34,740 bases of DNA. Source: Thecamonas trahens ATCC 50062 (taxonomy: Eukaryota > Apusozoa > Apusomonadida > Apusomonadidae). Below the pieces are notes generated by a model. That model saw only the letters and a list, made by a program, of their open reading frames with translations, was not told the origin of the DNA and did no database searches. Made by a program: the position numbers and the translations under genes. The stretch spans positions 271,318 to 306,057 of the forward strand of contig NW_013657641.1 of the NCBI RefSeq assembly GCF_000142905.1, written 5' to 3'. Of the stretch, positions 1 to 9,137 are shown piece by piece. Each line of letters begins with the position of its first letter. The first letter of the stretch is position 1.

Positions 1-340
1 CCCTCCCCCAACATACCGTCTCATGCTGCAATGGCGAGCTGGTGGCGGTCGGCCCACCAGAGGCGGACGGCACCGAGTTGGGGTTGGTCACCCGCCGACG
101 GAGACCACCCACGGCAGGCTCCTGCTCAAGCAGCGGATTCGACCATACCACCCGGGACTTGGACGAGTGCCAGCGGGACTTGCCCGGGGGCACGTTGCTC
201 ATCATTGATCCCTCTGCCATCGACATCGTCAACCGCCACAGATGGGTGGGTGCAAGGCAGAGACAAGTGGCGAGGCTTGTGGGGCTTGCTGCTCGCTGGC
301 TCACTACGATCTCAGGGCAGGGTAGAGACAGTTTTTGTTA
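1..340. other. Window edge, 3' flank of the Ca2+-ATPase; possible partial exon
   Basis: No gene can be called with confidence. The minus-strand Ca2+-ATPase ends at 341, so its 3' UTR should fall here. On the plus strand one frame is open from the window edge through this stretch and has a protein-like composition near 150-240 (residues such as TRDLDECQRDLPGG followed by TLLIIDPSAIDIV), which could be the last exon of a gene running in from the left. The same frame stays open into the antisense of the ATPase, so openness alone is weak evidence in this GC-rich DNA. No stop or splice site decides the matter. Confidence 0.25.
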
Positions 341-3300
341 CTACTCGTCGGGGCCAAGGCCCTTGAGCCGGTCCATGTTGACGTTCTCGCGAGTCCGCTC
401 CGGATCCATGACCGGGATGAGCCGGAGGAGGAAGCCGATGGGGAGCGAGATGATGCCAATGGCGAGGGCCAGGAGCCACTCGGTCCCGGTCTGGCCGGTC
501 GTGGACGCAAAGTCACCGCCAACCTCAACGATGAAGACCTGCGCGAGGACGAGGCCAATCCAGATAACGACAAACAGGCGGTTGTCGACAATACCGGCCA
601 TCGGGTTGAGTCCGGGCTTGCCGTACGAGTGAGCGTTAATCTCGTTGAAGAGCTGGCACCAGACAAAGGCGTTGAAGACAAGCGTGTGGTGCTCGGTCGA
701 GTCGCGAGCGAGGTCAAACACGTTGTGTCCGTCAAAGAGGAGCCAGAGTGTGGCCGCGAGCTGGAATGTGGCCTGGCCAAGGATGTTGATCCACATGGTC
801 GGCGCGATGAGCGAGTCCGACATGCGCGTCGGCATGCGCTCAAGGAGCTCGTCGGTCGGCGGGTCGGTGGCAAGCGCCAGCGCGCCGAGCGTGTCCATGA
901 TGAGGTTGACCCAGAGGAGCTGGACGGCCTTGAGCGGCGACTCGCCGTCCTCGTTGGCCACCGCACCCACAAACGCCACTGTGACTGCCACAATGTTGAC
1001 CGTCAGCTGGAACTGGAGGAACTTGCGAATCGAGTCATAGACCGAGCGGCCCCAGCGGAGGGCCACCACAATCGACGAGAACGCGTCGTCCATGAGGATG
1101 ATGTCTGCAGCCTCCTTGGCAACGTCAGTTCCGGTGATACCCATGCCAAAGCCGATGTCAGCCTTGGAGAGTGCTGGCGCATCGTTGGTCCCGTCGCCGG
1201 TCACCGCCACCACCTCGCCAAAGTCGGTCTGCAGACGGTCGACGAGCCGCTGCTTGTCGAGCGGCGCCGCTCGTGCCACCACCGTGAGGTTCGGCAGAAT
1301 GTGCTTGAGCTCGGCGTTAGTCGTCTGCGCAAAGTCCGGGCCCTCGAGCGCCACATCGTGCTCGGCGTCGTAGATGTGGCACTTGGTGCCGATGGCCTTG
1401 GCCGTCGCCAGGTTGTCGCCAGTCACCATGATGACCCGCACGCCTGCGCGCTGGACGGCACGCACCGCTCCGGGCACGTCGCTCCGGATCACGTCGTGGA
1501 TGCCAAACAGGCCATCGAGCACAAGCTCCGACATATCCTCCTCCGAAAACTCGTTCTCCGGCATCGTGGCATAGTCGCGATGCGCGAGGCAGAGCGTCCG
1601 CAGCGCGTCGTCAGCCATGCTTCCGATCTTGGCCTCGAGCTCGGCAATCTCGCCCGACCGCATCGGCCGCGCCTGCCCGTTGCTGTCCATCACTTGCGTA
1701 CACGCCGCGAGCACCCGCTCGGCCGCGCCCTTGACATAGAACCGGTATCCAGCGCCTTCGCGCTCGACCACCACCGCCGACCGCTTGCGCGACGATGAGA
1801 ACGGGAAGGTCTCGACAATGCTGAGCGAGCCGTGCCCAAGCTTTGCGTCCTTGCGCATCACGTCGTAGCTCGCTAGCGACTTGACCTTGCCCGGGCATGC
1901 GTTGACAGCATTCCGCGCAAACTCCAGCAGCGCCATCTCAGTCGTCGAGCCCGACCACTCGATGTTCCCAGACTCACGCTCGACCTCGGCGGCCGTCGAG
2001 TTGATGGCAATGTTCTCTACCAGTGCGTGGAGGAGCGAGTCGTGCGGCGACGAGTCGCGCCAGCGCTCCGCCAGCTCGCCGAGCGCCGCCGTCTCCATCT
2101 GGTCAACGCCGTCGAGCGAGGCTGCAGCGACAATTCCGTCGACAACCGTCATCTGGTTCGCCGTGAGCGTCCCGGTCTTGTCCGACGCAATGACGGTGGC
2201 ACGGCCCATGGTCTCGCATGCCGCGAGCGTGCGAACAAGGTTCTTCTCACGCAGCATGCGCAGCATGGCGTACGCCAGCGCGATAGTCACCGCCAGCGGG
2301 AGGCCCTCGGGTACCGCCACCACCGCAATGGTGATGCCCGTGGTGACAAACGAGGTGAGCCGGTCCAGCGTCCGCGCCGTCCGCAGCCGCTCGTTGTCTG
2401 ACACTGCAGTGACAAAGTACTTGATGGCGAGAATGACAAAGAGCAGGCCGGCAATGGCAATGCCGAGCTTACCGATCGCCCGCGCCAGCGTGTCCAGCTG
2501 CCTCTGCAGCGGCGTGTCCTCGGGCGGGACACGGAGCGCCATGACTGCCCGCCCGTTGTGCGAGTTGATGCCGACGCCGGTCACCAGCATCAGGGCGTTG
2601 CCCTCCTGAATCTTGGAGCCCGAGATGAAAAACGGCTTGTCGCCCGACTTGCGGCAGAGGTCTGGCTCGCCGGTCTGGCCCGACTCGTCTGTCGCGCACG
2701 ACGAGCCCGAGACATACAGCCCGTCAACAGGCACAATGTCCCCCGTCGAGAGCACAAGCAAGTCGCCCACAACCACGTCATGGACCGAGATCGAGACCGG
2801 GCCCTCCGACTCGGCGCGGATGACGTTGACATCGCGCGCGTCCTTGATTTTGTTCAGCTTCTGGAACTGCTTCTCGCGCTTGAAGTCGTTAATGGCCGTG
2901 ACCAGAACCACAATGATGACCGCAATGAGAATAGCGGTTCCCTCGACCCACGGCGGCGGCGCAGAGTCTGAGTCGTCGGCATCGTCCGTAAACGCCATGC
3001 CCAGAATGAGCGAGATGAACGCCGCCGCAATGAGCAGGAGCAGGATAAAGTCGTTGAGCGTGTCCCAGCAGAGCTCAACAAAGCCCTTGGTGTCGGGATC
3101 AGGGAGCCGGTTGACGCCAAACCGCTCCTTCCGGGTCGGCACCTCGGACGACTTGACGCCGCGGGTGGTACTCGATCCCACTCCTTTCGCCACGCCCTCC
3201 ACTCCGCCAAGCTCCTCCAGCTTGTTCTCGTTGGCGGGATACAGCTCGTAAAGCGAGTCGGCAGTGTATGACGCATCCTCGGCCCGGCCACGGCCTGCAC

Positions 3301-3661
3301 CAACAGACGACACCGAGCTCCGCCGCTCCAGCCTCGCAGTCGCTGCACGGCGTTCGATTTCCCGCTTTCGCTCGCGGATAATACTCGCATGTCGCTTCAG
3401 CTGCCCTCCACCTCCAGCAGCCGGTGTCCGTGAAGACTTCTTCCCGCCGCTGTCGCCCTTGCTCGCAGCACCTGCCTTGGACTTGTTTTTGGTCTTTTTG
3501 TTCTCCGCAACGGCAACGTCAGCTCCCGCACGGCCACGACCACCGCCACGGCCACGACCATCACCACGACCACCACCATCAGCTACAGACTTTTTCGGCG
3601 GCATGGCCTCATACTCTTCCGAGTAGTAAGAGTACGAGTAAAAATCATCCTCAGACTCCAT
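341..3661 (-). CDS. P-type Ca2+-ATPase, plasma-membrane (type IIB/PMCA) class
   Basis: The predicted product of about 1106 residues pumps Ca2+ out of the cytosol at the cost of ATP. It carries the P-type phosphorylation motif DKTGTLT (aspartate near residue 494), the membrane PEGLPLAVT calcium-site motif, and the hinge TGDGTNDAPAL near residue 819. The membrane segments flanking these show the usual 2+2+6 layout. The ATG at 3661 (MESEDD) is chosen; an in-frame ATG at 3748 would add 29 Pro/Ser-rich residues and looks like leader. The gene is one long exon. The N-terminus is long, Gly/Arg/Lys-rich, with a basic helix-prone stretch (SIIRERKREIERR). The C-terminus stops about 26 residues after the last membrane helix, so the long calmodulin-binding tail of animal PMCAs is absent. 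Regulation through the N-terminus, as in plant ACA pumps, is inference. Confidence 0.95.
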   Translation of the reverse strand: MESEDDFYSYSYYSEEYEAMPPKKSVADGGGRGDGRGRGGGRGRAGADVAVAENKKTKNKSKAGAASKGDSGGKKSSRTPAAGGGGQLKRHASIIRERKREIERRAATARLERRSSVSSVGAGRGRAEDASYTADSLYELYPANENKLEELGGVEGVAKGVGSSTTRGVKSSEVPTRKERFGVNRLPDPDTKGFVELCWDTLNDFILLLLIAAAFISLILGMAFTDDADDSDSAPPPWVEGTAILIAVIIVVLVTAINDFKREKQFQKLNKIKDARDVNVIRAESEGPVSISVHDVVVGDLLVLSTGDIVPVDGLYVSGSSCATDESGQTGEPDLCRKSGDKPFFISGSKIQEGNALMLVTGVGINSHNGRAVMALRVPPEDTPLQRQLDTLARAIGKLGIAIAGLLFVILAIKYFVTAVSDNERLRTARTLDRLTSFVTTGITIAVVAVPEGLPLAVTIALAYAMLRMLREKNLVRTLAACETMGRATVIASDKTGTLTANQMTVVDGIVAAASLDGVDQMETAALGELAERWRDSSPHDSLLHALVENIAINSTAAEVERESGNIEWSGSTTEMALLEFARNAVNACPGKVKSLASYDVMRKDAKLGHGSLSIVETFPFSSSRKRSAVVVEREGAGYRFYVKGAAERVLAACTQVMDSNGQARPMRSGEIAELEAKIGSMADDALRTLCLAHRDYATMPENEFSEEDMSELVLDGLFGIHDVIRSDVPGAVRAVQRAGVRVIMVTGDNLATAKAIGTKCHIYDAEHDVALEGPDFAQTTNAELKHILPNLTVVARAAPLDKQRLVDRLQTDFGEVVAVTGDGTNDAPALSKADIGFGMGITGTDVAKEAADIILMDDAFSSIVVALRWGRSVYDSIRKFLQFQLTVNIVAVTVAFVGAVANEDGESPLKAVQLLWVNLIMDTLGALALATDPPTDELLERMPTRMSDSLIAPTMWINILGQATFQLAATLWLLFDGHNVFDLARDSTEHHTLVFNAFVWCQLFNEINAHSYGKPGLNPMAGIVDNRLFVVIWIGLVLAQVFIVEVGGDFASTTGQTGTEWLLALAIGIISLPIGFLLRLIPVMDPERTRENVNMDRLKGLGPDE

Positions 3662-4534
3662 AGTCACTGCACAGTGGGGAACGCGGGGGTGAGGTGGGAA
3701 GTGAGAAGGGGTGAGGGGGGGGAGAGAGCCAGCGAGAGCGGTGTTCATACACCTGTTCGTAACGAATGCGGAATGTCAAATGATCACAGCATGATTCATG
3801 GTTAAAAGTGGGGACTGACGACGTGCTGACGCGGTTGAGTACACAGCTCCGCCACATGTGCTGGCTGACGTTTGAAGAGAAGAGCCATCATGATGCCACA
3901 AGTGATGGTGGGTTCGCTTCGAGTCTGGGTACGGCAGCGAGGTGGGAGCAGTGATCGATGTGTGTGTGTGGGGGGGGGGATAATGCACATGGTGGCCGAT
4001 GTGCGGCACGGGGTGGGTTGGATTGGGACACACTAGCTGCAGTGGCGAGCGAGCGAGTATGAGCAGACCAAGACCTCGATGTCGAACCACAGCAGACCAG
4101 GTTGGTTCCGAATACCTCGCCGTGCCCTCTTCTCAGAACCGAGTGCTTCTTCCCGATCTGACGAGCGTGATTGATGAAGCCAAGAAAAGGGGTTGCCGAG
4201 CTGCCCGACGAGGCCAACCATCGCATTGTCTTCACCACAGCGCCATGGTTCGCGCCTGATGTGGGAGAGCTGGATAGGGCGGGGGTGGGTGGACGTACAA
4301 TTGCGTGGGTTGGGAGAGTGGAGAGACTTTGTGTCTGCCACAGAGTTAGGTGCGTGCAGTGAGCAGTTGGCAGCGAGCAGATGGCAGCTAGCAGCGAGTG
4401 GCGGGTGACGGGCGGTCGGTTGGTGGCGGGGCGACGGCCAGGCGGGGAGGACCCATCACTGCACTCCTGTAGGATCAGCTAGGGCAGTGAGGGAGAGAGA
4501 GAAGGAAGGTGAAAATCGAGGGTACTGGGGGAGG
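3662..4534. other. Intergenic region between divergent genes
   Basis: About 870 bases separate the start of the Ca2+-ATPase (-) from the start of the coiled-coil gene (+), so both promoters should lie here. The part next to the ATPase start (3700-3730) is C-rich when read on the coding strand. A short TG repeat followed by a run of nine G lies at 3960-3979. Several short open frames exist on both strands, but none has recognisable motifs or start context. No TATA-like box stood out. Confidence 0.5.
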
Positions 4535-5419
4535 ATGTCGCACACGCTGATGGCCGAGTTGGGGATGGATGAGACGGAACTGATGCGGAGAGAGTTGGCG
4601 GCCAAGACAGCATACTGCGCCGGACTGGAGCACAAGTTGGCGGCCGCGCTGGTGGTGTGTGAGGAGAAGGCAGGTAAGGACAAGGTCAAGTCACTGCTGG
4701 CAGCCGAGCTGAAGGACTCTGTGGCGCGCATGGCCGCCTTTGAAGAGGCTCTCGAGGGCATGAGGGCAGAGTACGAGGCGCTGTATGTGGCCAAGGGCGC
4801 CGAGGCCGCCCGGAGGATGCTGGCCGAGGCGCGCGTGGCCGAGCTGGAGGCCCAGCTGGCGGCACTCCGGCTGACGTTGTCGCCTGATCCGCTGCGAACC
4901 ATGCGTGCCACTGGTCCGGAGACGCTCTCCGACTCGGACGGAGTGACGCCGACCTCGCCGTCGTTCCCGCGCCCGTCGGAAGCGCCTGTGGCTAGTCCTG
5001 ACCCGCCGCCGCGCGCGAATGCGCAGCCAGAGCCGGACTCTGTCCTGCTCTCAGACTCGATTACCATCTCGGACGTCACCCTGTCATCGTCGGACGATGC
5101 CGAGCTGGTGGCAATCGCCCAGCAGAGAGCCGAGTCCCTGACGCCGTCAATCTCGCTCTCAGTCTCGCTCTCGTCAGAGTCGGATGCTGAGCCTGGGCCG
5201 GTGCAAGTGCCAGAGCCGCGCCCGAGCAAGTCACAGCGTCGTCAGCGGCGCAAGCGTCCGCTGCCTGTAGCCCCGGTTGCGGCATCTGCTCCGGCTGTGG
5301 AGAGCCAGGAGCGCCCGGCGCCATCGCGCAGACGACGCAAGAAGAAGCGAGCATCCGAGGCCGAGGTGCCCGCTAAGCAGCGAGACCGCCGGCGGAAGAA
5401 GAAGCGAACGCGATCGTAG
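4535..5419 (+). CDS. Hypothetical coiled-coil protein with basic C-terminal tail
   Basis: Not recognised. The predicted 294-residue protein starts at the ATG at 4535 (MSHTLMAEL); an upstream in-frame ATG at 4487 would add 16 charged residues. Residues 1 to about 125 are Ala/Glu/Leu/Lys-rich with heptad-like spacing and should form a coiled coil. Residues from about 130 to 230 are rich in Ser, Pro, Asp and Glu, with many SD and SE pairs that could be casein-kinase-2-type sites. The last 65 residues are strongly basic (clusters such as RRRRKKKR and RRKKKRTRS), which suggests a nuclear or nucleolar localisation signal. This is compatible with a nuclear scaffold or nucleic-acid-binding protein, but no function can be assigned. 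It converges on the next gene with a 54-base gap. Confidence 0.7.
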   Translation: MSHTLMAELGMDETELMRRELAAKTAYCAGLEHKLAAALVVCEEKAGKDKVKSLLAAELKDSVARMAAFEEALEGMRAEYEALYVAKGAEAARRMLAEARVAELEAQLAALRLTLSPDPLRTMRATGPETLSDSDGVTPTSPSFPRPSEAPVASPDPPPRANAQPEPDSVLLSDSITISDVTLSSSDDAELVAIAQQRAESLTPSISLSVSLSSESDAEPGPVQVPEPRPSKSQRRQRRKRPLPVAPVAASAPAVESQERPAPSRRRRKKKRASEAEVPAKQRDRRRKKKRTRS

Positions 5420-5473
5420 ATGAACATGCCGCAAGAGCAGATGTAGTCTTTATGGCGGTGAGCGGCGATCCTG

Positions 5474-6239
5474 CTAGAGCAGGCCCGAGGTTCCAGGCTT
5501 GTGGCCAGCGTAGCCCGGGACTGCGTGGAGGATGTCCGGGAGGTGTGGATCGCGGGCGGCGGGCTCCTTGCCCTGCGGGCGATGACCTGTATAGCCTGGC
5601 ATTGGAAGGCCCCTGTTGGCGAATGTGTAGCGGGCCTTCTCGCGAGCCCTAAAGTTGTTCTTGGTCGCCGCCCGGTTCTCCCGCAGCTTGCCCGACCCGG
5701 CGCCTTCCAGATGCTGCCGGGTGAGCAAGACCTCGTCTGCCACAGTCCGCAGCACCTCGACCGTTCTCGTCGACATGTCGATGCCGACCGTGCTCAGATC
5801 GACATCAACCCCTGCATCCCCCACCGGATCGACCTTCCAAGCTACCCCCGCCGTCGCCACAGCCGCCAGTCGAGTCCGTTACCCATCGCCGAGCCAGCCA
5901 CCCACCACCGCCAACCACCGCCCGTCGCCGCACCCACCGAGCGCAAACCAGCCACAACCACAGTCGCCACACGTGTGAGTATGCGCACCACATCCGCATG
6001 TGAACTTCTCTACCGTATGCTACAGCAGCGCATGTGGCCCGCAGCCTGCCGCAGCTGACTCGAGTCAGCCAACGGACTCTCACCGAGCACCCACACACCC
6101 CAGCCACCCAGCTAACCATCACATGCGGAATATCAGCCTCAGCACCGACGCCCACTACCTCCGTACCTAGTGTGCTCATGGGTGTAAAGCTCTGGGCAAT
6201 ACGGCGTGATGGCAAGAGATCCTCCGAGCCCGTGGACAT
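5474..6239 (-). CDS. Small PGYxGH-motif protein, probable ciliary microtubule inner-protein type (DUF2475/FAM166-like)
   Basis: Two exons are proposed: 6239-6167 and 5841-5474. The intron 5842-6166 has a GTACGG donor and a GTAG acceptor, with matching phase 1 ends, and gives a 146-residue protein. The first exon starts at the ATG at 6239 (MSTGSEDLL). The C-terminal third holds two spaced motifs, PMPGYTGHRP and VPGYAGHKP. Repeated PGYxGH/GF motifs are typical of the DUF2475/FAM166 family and related microtubule inner proteins, small filaments that sit on the lumenal wall of ciliary doublets. This fits the RJL GTPase elsewhere in the window and suggests a flagellate. The family assignment rests on these short motifs only; the rest of the protein is not recognised. 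Confidence 0.6.
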
Positions 6240-6520
6240 GGTCGTCGTTTGTTGGGTCGAGTGTGCCTCGCTGAGCCCTCGCCGTACTCGCCAAGGAGCC
6301 GGCTACCACATATCGCCCACTGCATCGACTTTATCCGATGATGTCTTGCACTCGGTCGGCATCATGGCTGTGGCTAATTGCGACCATCGTGGCCCAGCCT
6401 GTACGCTACATGGCGCGGTATCGCTACATCAGCCGTTGTCAATCGAGGTCACTAGGGAAGGAAGATTGGGGGGCGGGGGAGGGGGATCGACAGCAGCTGC
6501 GGCATACCTTTCTCGCATCC

Positions 6521-8055
6521 ATGCAACGCCGGGGAGGTGGTCGAGGCTGGATGCCTGGCCCTGTGACGGTGGTAGTGGTGGCCGGCGTGCTCGTGCTCGC
6601 CACGCTGCTGACTCAGCTTGGCTTCGGTGAACGGCGGTCGGGGCTGGCAGGGCAACGGGCTGCTCTGCGGCCCGATGCACGCCCAACTACCTTTCCGCCG
6701 CCCTCGCCTGGGTCGCACCCATTGCCTGGTGGCGGACGTCGTGACATCGAAGTCTTTCGCTCGTTTGCGCTCCTGCCGGGCACCGCGCCGCTCCCGATCA
6801 GCCACGTCGCGCAAGCGCAGTACGACGCGGCGGCGGCGGTGGTGGTGGACGGCACGGCGGAGCCTGTGGTGGTGGCGAGTCCGTGGCCACCGTTTTCTTC
6901 TGATTGGGCCGAGACGGCGATGCCACTGGACGGATACCGCGGCGATTGCCTGCAAATGCGCCGGACGGTGCGCAATCCGCTGTGCCTGCGATCGGCGGCC
7001 GGCTGTGCGGCGAGTGACCGGCTGCTGGCCAGGGCCGGCGAGATCGAGATCTACTGGCACGAGCGGGCTGCAGCCGCAATCGGGAATGGGGTCGAGGTCT
7101 CGCCGTTGGTCCTAGCTCGGTGCAACGCACTCGAGCTGGCCTCGAGCTTTGTCGCCGAGGATGTGGAAGAGGCGTGCCTCGATGCAGAGCCTCTGCCAAG
7201 AGAGACGTCGCCGGCCAAGGCGGTGTGCGAGGCGGAACGGCGGCGGCTACGTGAGATCATGATGCCCGACGTGCTGTCGCACTGGCCTCGGATTTCGCCG
7301 CACGATGTGTGGCGCGTGCTCGGCAAGGAGCGGATGCTGGTGCTGGGCGGCGACTCGATCGCCAGCCAGCTCGACTCGCACCTCCGCTGTGCCATGATGG
7401 AGGAGGGTGCTGGGTCGATTAAGATCTCGCGGCCTGGGCAGGACGGCGGCGAGCAACTCGATCTCTTTGCCACCGTTGGGCCCAACGGCGCTGTCGTGGC
7501 CAAGACCATCCACTACCGGTACTCCCCGGCGCTGGTCGACGCGCTGCTCGAGATAGCAGACGTCATTGTCCTCAACGTTGGTCTCCACATCCGGATCAAT
7601 GGGCCAGAGGACGAGATGATGTATGCGAACGAACTACGGGCGCTGTTCGGCCATGTCCGCGAGTGGGCCAAGGAGGCCGGACACGTGTTTGTGGCGCAGC
7701 AGACGTCAGCGCAGCACTTTCCACCACCACCGGAACAGGTATGTTTGAAGACGCACGGCTTGTTGCTGGCGCGCCTTGCAGCTGCAGTCCCATTGTCAAC
7801 GGGACGCGCAAGCAGATCCGCAACGAGATCCTCAACGCGGTCGCGCGCGAGCTCGACCCCGACTCGGCATGGCTCCACATCCTTCCGCTCTACGAGCTGA
7901 CCAAAGAGTCGCACCATGCGCATCTCGGCATGATCGAGCATCGCGATCCGGCGGTTGGCACCAGCTGCGACTGCACCCACTGGTGCTACGCGCCTGCTCT
8001 GACCGAGGCCTGGCTCGGCGCACTGTACCCGATTCTCTCTGCCGAGTTTAGCTGA
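6521..8055 (+). CDS. Membrane-anchored PC-esterase/TBL-like (SGNH-type) protein, frame broken
   Basis: From the ATG at 6521 the product begins with a short basic segment and one hydrophobic helix (VTVVVVAGVLVLATLLTQLGF), a type II signal anchor expected in Golgi or plasma membrane. Downstream are the GDS block (LVLGGDSIASQL, near residue 280) and, near the C-terminus, DCTHWCYAP. This is the GDS plus DxxHWC pair of the PC-esterase/TBL family, whose plant members O-acetylate polysaccharides. The substrate here is unknown. The frame breaks near 7725-7740 after TSAQHFPPPPE; the next frame continues with MFEDARLVAGAPCSCSPI and RN, as the family expects. One added base restores a 511-residue protein. 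GTATGT at 7739 resembles a donor, but neither nearby acceptor gives the right phase. An earlier in-frame ATG lies at 6338; the intervening DNA is G-rich and looks non-coding. Confidence 0.8.
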
Positions 8056-8315
8056 GATGGCCAGAAGTCTTACACACTCGCACTTTCTTCCGAGCAGTTG
8101 GTAAATGACTGTTTGGTGCCAATCCATCAGCTGAGGGTTATCACAATGGTGGCCCTGGTCGTGAGCTGCGATGTCCTTCCAATAGAAGCCATGGAGCCTG
8201 TCGGGCTTCGGTCGACAGGCGGCGTTGGCAGGCTGAACCGGACAGCGGCAGCAGCAGTCACATCTGACTCTTGCCGTGAGCGAGAGGTAGCACGACAAAC
8301 AGGAGAGAGCCGGAA

Positions 8316-9137
8316 ATGACTGCTGCATCTGCAGCTGGCTACGCCGAGCGTGTGCTGGCTGTCCTCGGCGTGGCGTACTCGCGGGTGCTCCTGGCTCGGT
8401 TCAATGGCTCGCGAGGACACGGAAGCGATGATGCGGAGTCGGACGTGGATGTGTACATTGTGTACGCACCTTCGACAGAGGAAGTGCTTGTGGCTGGGCT
8501 GGAGGCATCAGTGGCGCCGCCGGATACGCTGACGACGTCGATCGAGGCTGGCGCCGGGCCAGGCATCGAGAAGACCACCGATGTGGCTCTGTACGAGGTT
8601 GGCAAGTTCCTCGCGCTCCTTCGAGCTGGCTCGCCGTTGGCGGTAGAGACGGTCTTTGCGCCGAGCGAGGACGTATATGTGGATCCACTTCTGGCGCCGG
8701 TGCTGGAGATGCGGGATGAGGTACTGACGCGAAAGGCGTTCCGCTCGCTGCTCGGGCACACCTCGTCCGAGTTCAAGCAGATTGAGCTGGCCGAGGCGCG
8801 CGGCGTAGGGTGGAGCAAGCTGCTGTACCATGCGCAGCGGCTGATGCTCGAGGTCGAGGCAGTGTACAGCGGGGGGCGACCGCAGGTCAAGTTTAGCGGA
8901 GAGACGCTGGCGGCGCTGATGGCGACCAAGCAAGGTAAGCTCGGCGGCGCCGGCGAGGCGGCGCTCCTGGAGAAGCTGCGGTCGCGCCATCAGCAGCTGC
9001 AGCGCGACGACCCTACGCCGGCGCATCTGCCTCAGGCGCTGCCTGTCAAGTACGCGCCATTCAACGAGCTGCTGCTAGCAATTCGTGAGGCGCTGTGGGT
9101 TGTGCCGCCGCCGGCAGCTACGAGAGCGAGCGAATGA
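8316..9137 (+). CDS. RlaP-like (COG3541) nucleotidyltransferase
   Basis: A 273-residue protein from the ATG at 8316. Near residue 31 it carries the Pol-beta superfamily signature GSRGHGSDDAESDVDVYIVY: a GS turn, then two aspartates spaced as DxD that would bind catalytic metal. After a helical region come EVGKFLALLRAGSPLAVETVF and a conserved-looking alpha-helical C-terminal half (KLLYHAQRLMLEVE), which matches the general build of the RlaP/YcgL group (RNA-ligase-associated polymerase beta). In bacteria such proteins occur with RNA ligases in predicted RNA-repair cassettes; the reaction and substrate are not established here. It is a family far more common in prokaryotes, so lateral origin is possible. 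Its last 20 bases overlap the end of the convergent PH-domain gene. Confidence 0.75.
   Translation: MTAASAAGYAERVLAVLGVAYSRVLLARFNGSRGHGSDDAESDVDVYIVYAPSTEEVLVAGLEASVAPPDTLTTSIEAGAGPGIEKTTDVALYEVGKFLALLRAGSPLAVETVFAPSEDVYVDPLLAPVLEMRDEVLTRKAFRSLLGHTSSEFKQIELAEARGVGWSKLLYHAQRLMLEVEAVYSGGRPQVKFSGETLAALMATKQGKLGGAGEAALLEKLRSRHQQLQRDDPTPAHLPQALPVKYAPFNELLLAIREALWVVPPPAATRASE

Noticed and set aside
335-1798. Long plus-strand open frame of 487 codons opposite the Ca2+-ATPase
   Set aside because: It is antisense to strongly conserved ATPase sequence; GC-rich third positions keep the opposite frame open. Composition is Val/Arg/His-rich with no motif.
7739-7781. Mini-intron in the PC-esterase gene (GTATGT..TGCAG)
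   Set aside because: Both acceptors (ending at 7781 or 7787) give the wrong frame for the CSPIVNGTRKQ continuation, and the intervening FEDARLVAGAP looks coding, so a one-base indel fits better.
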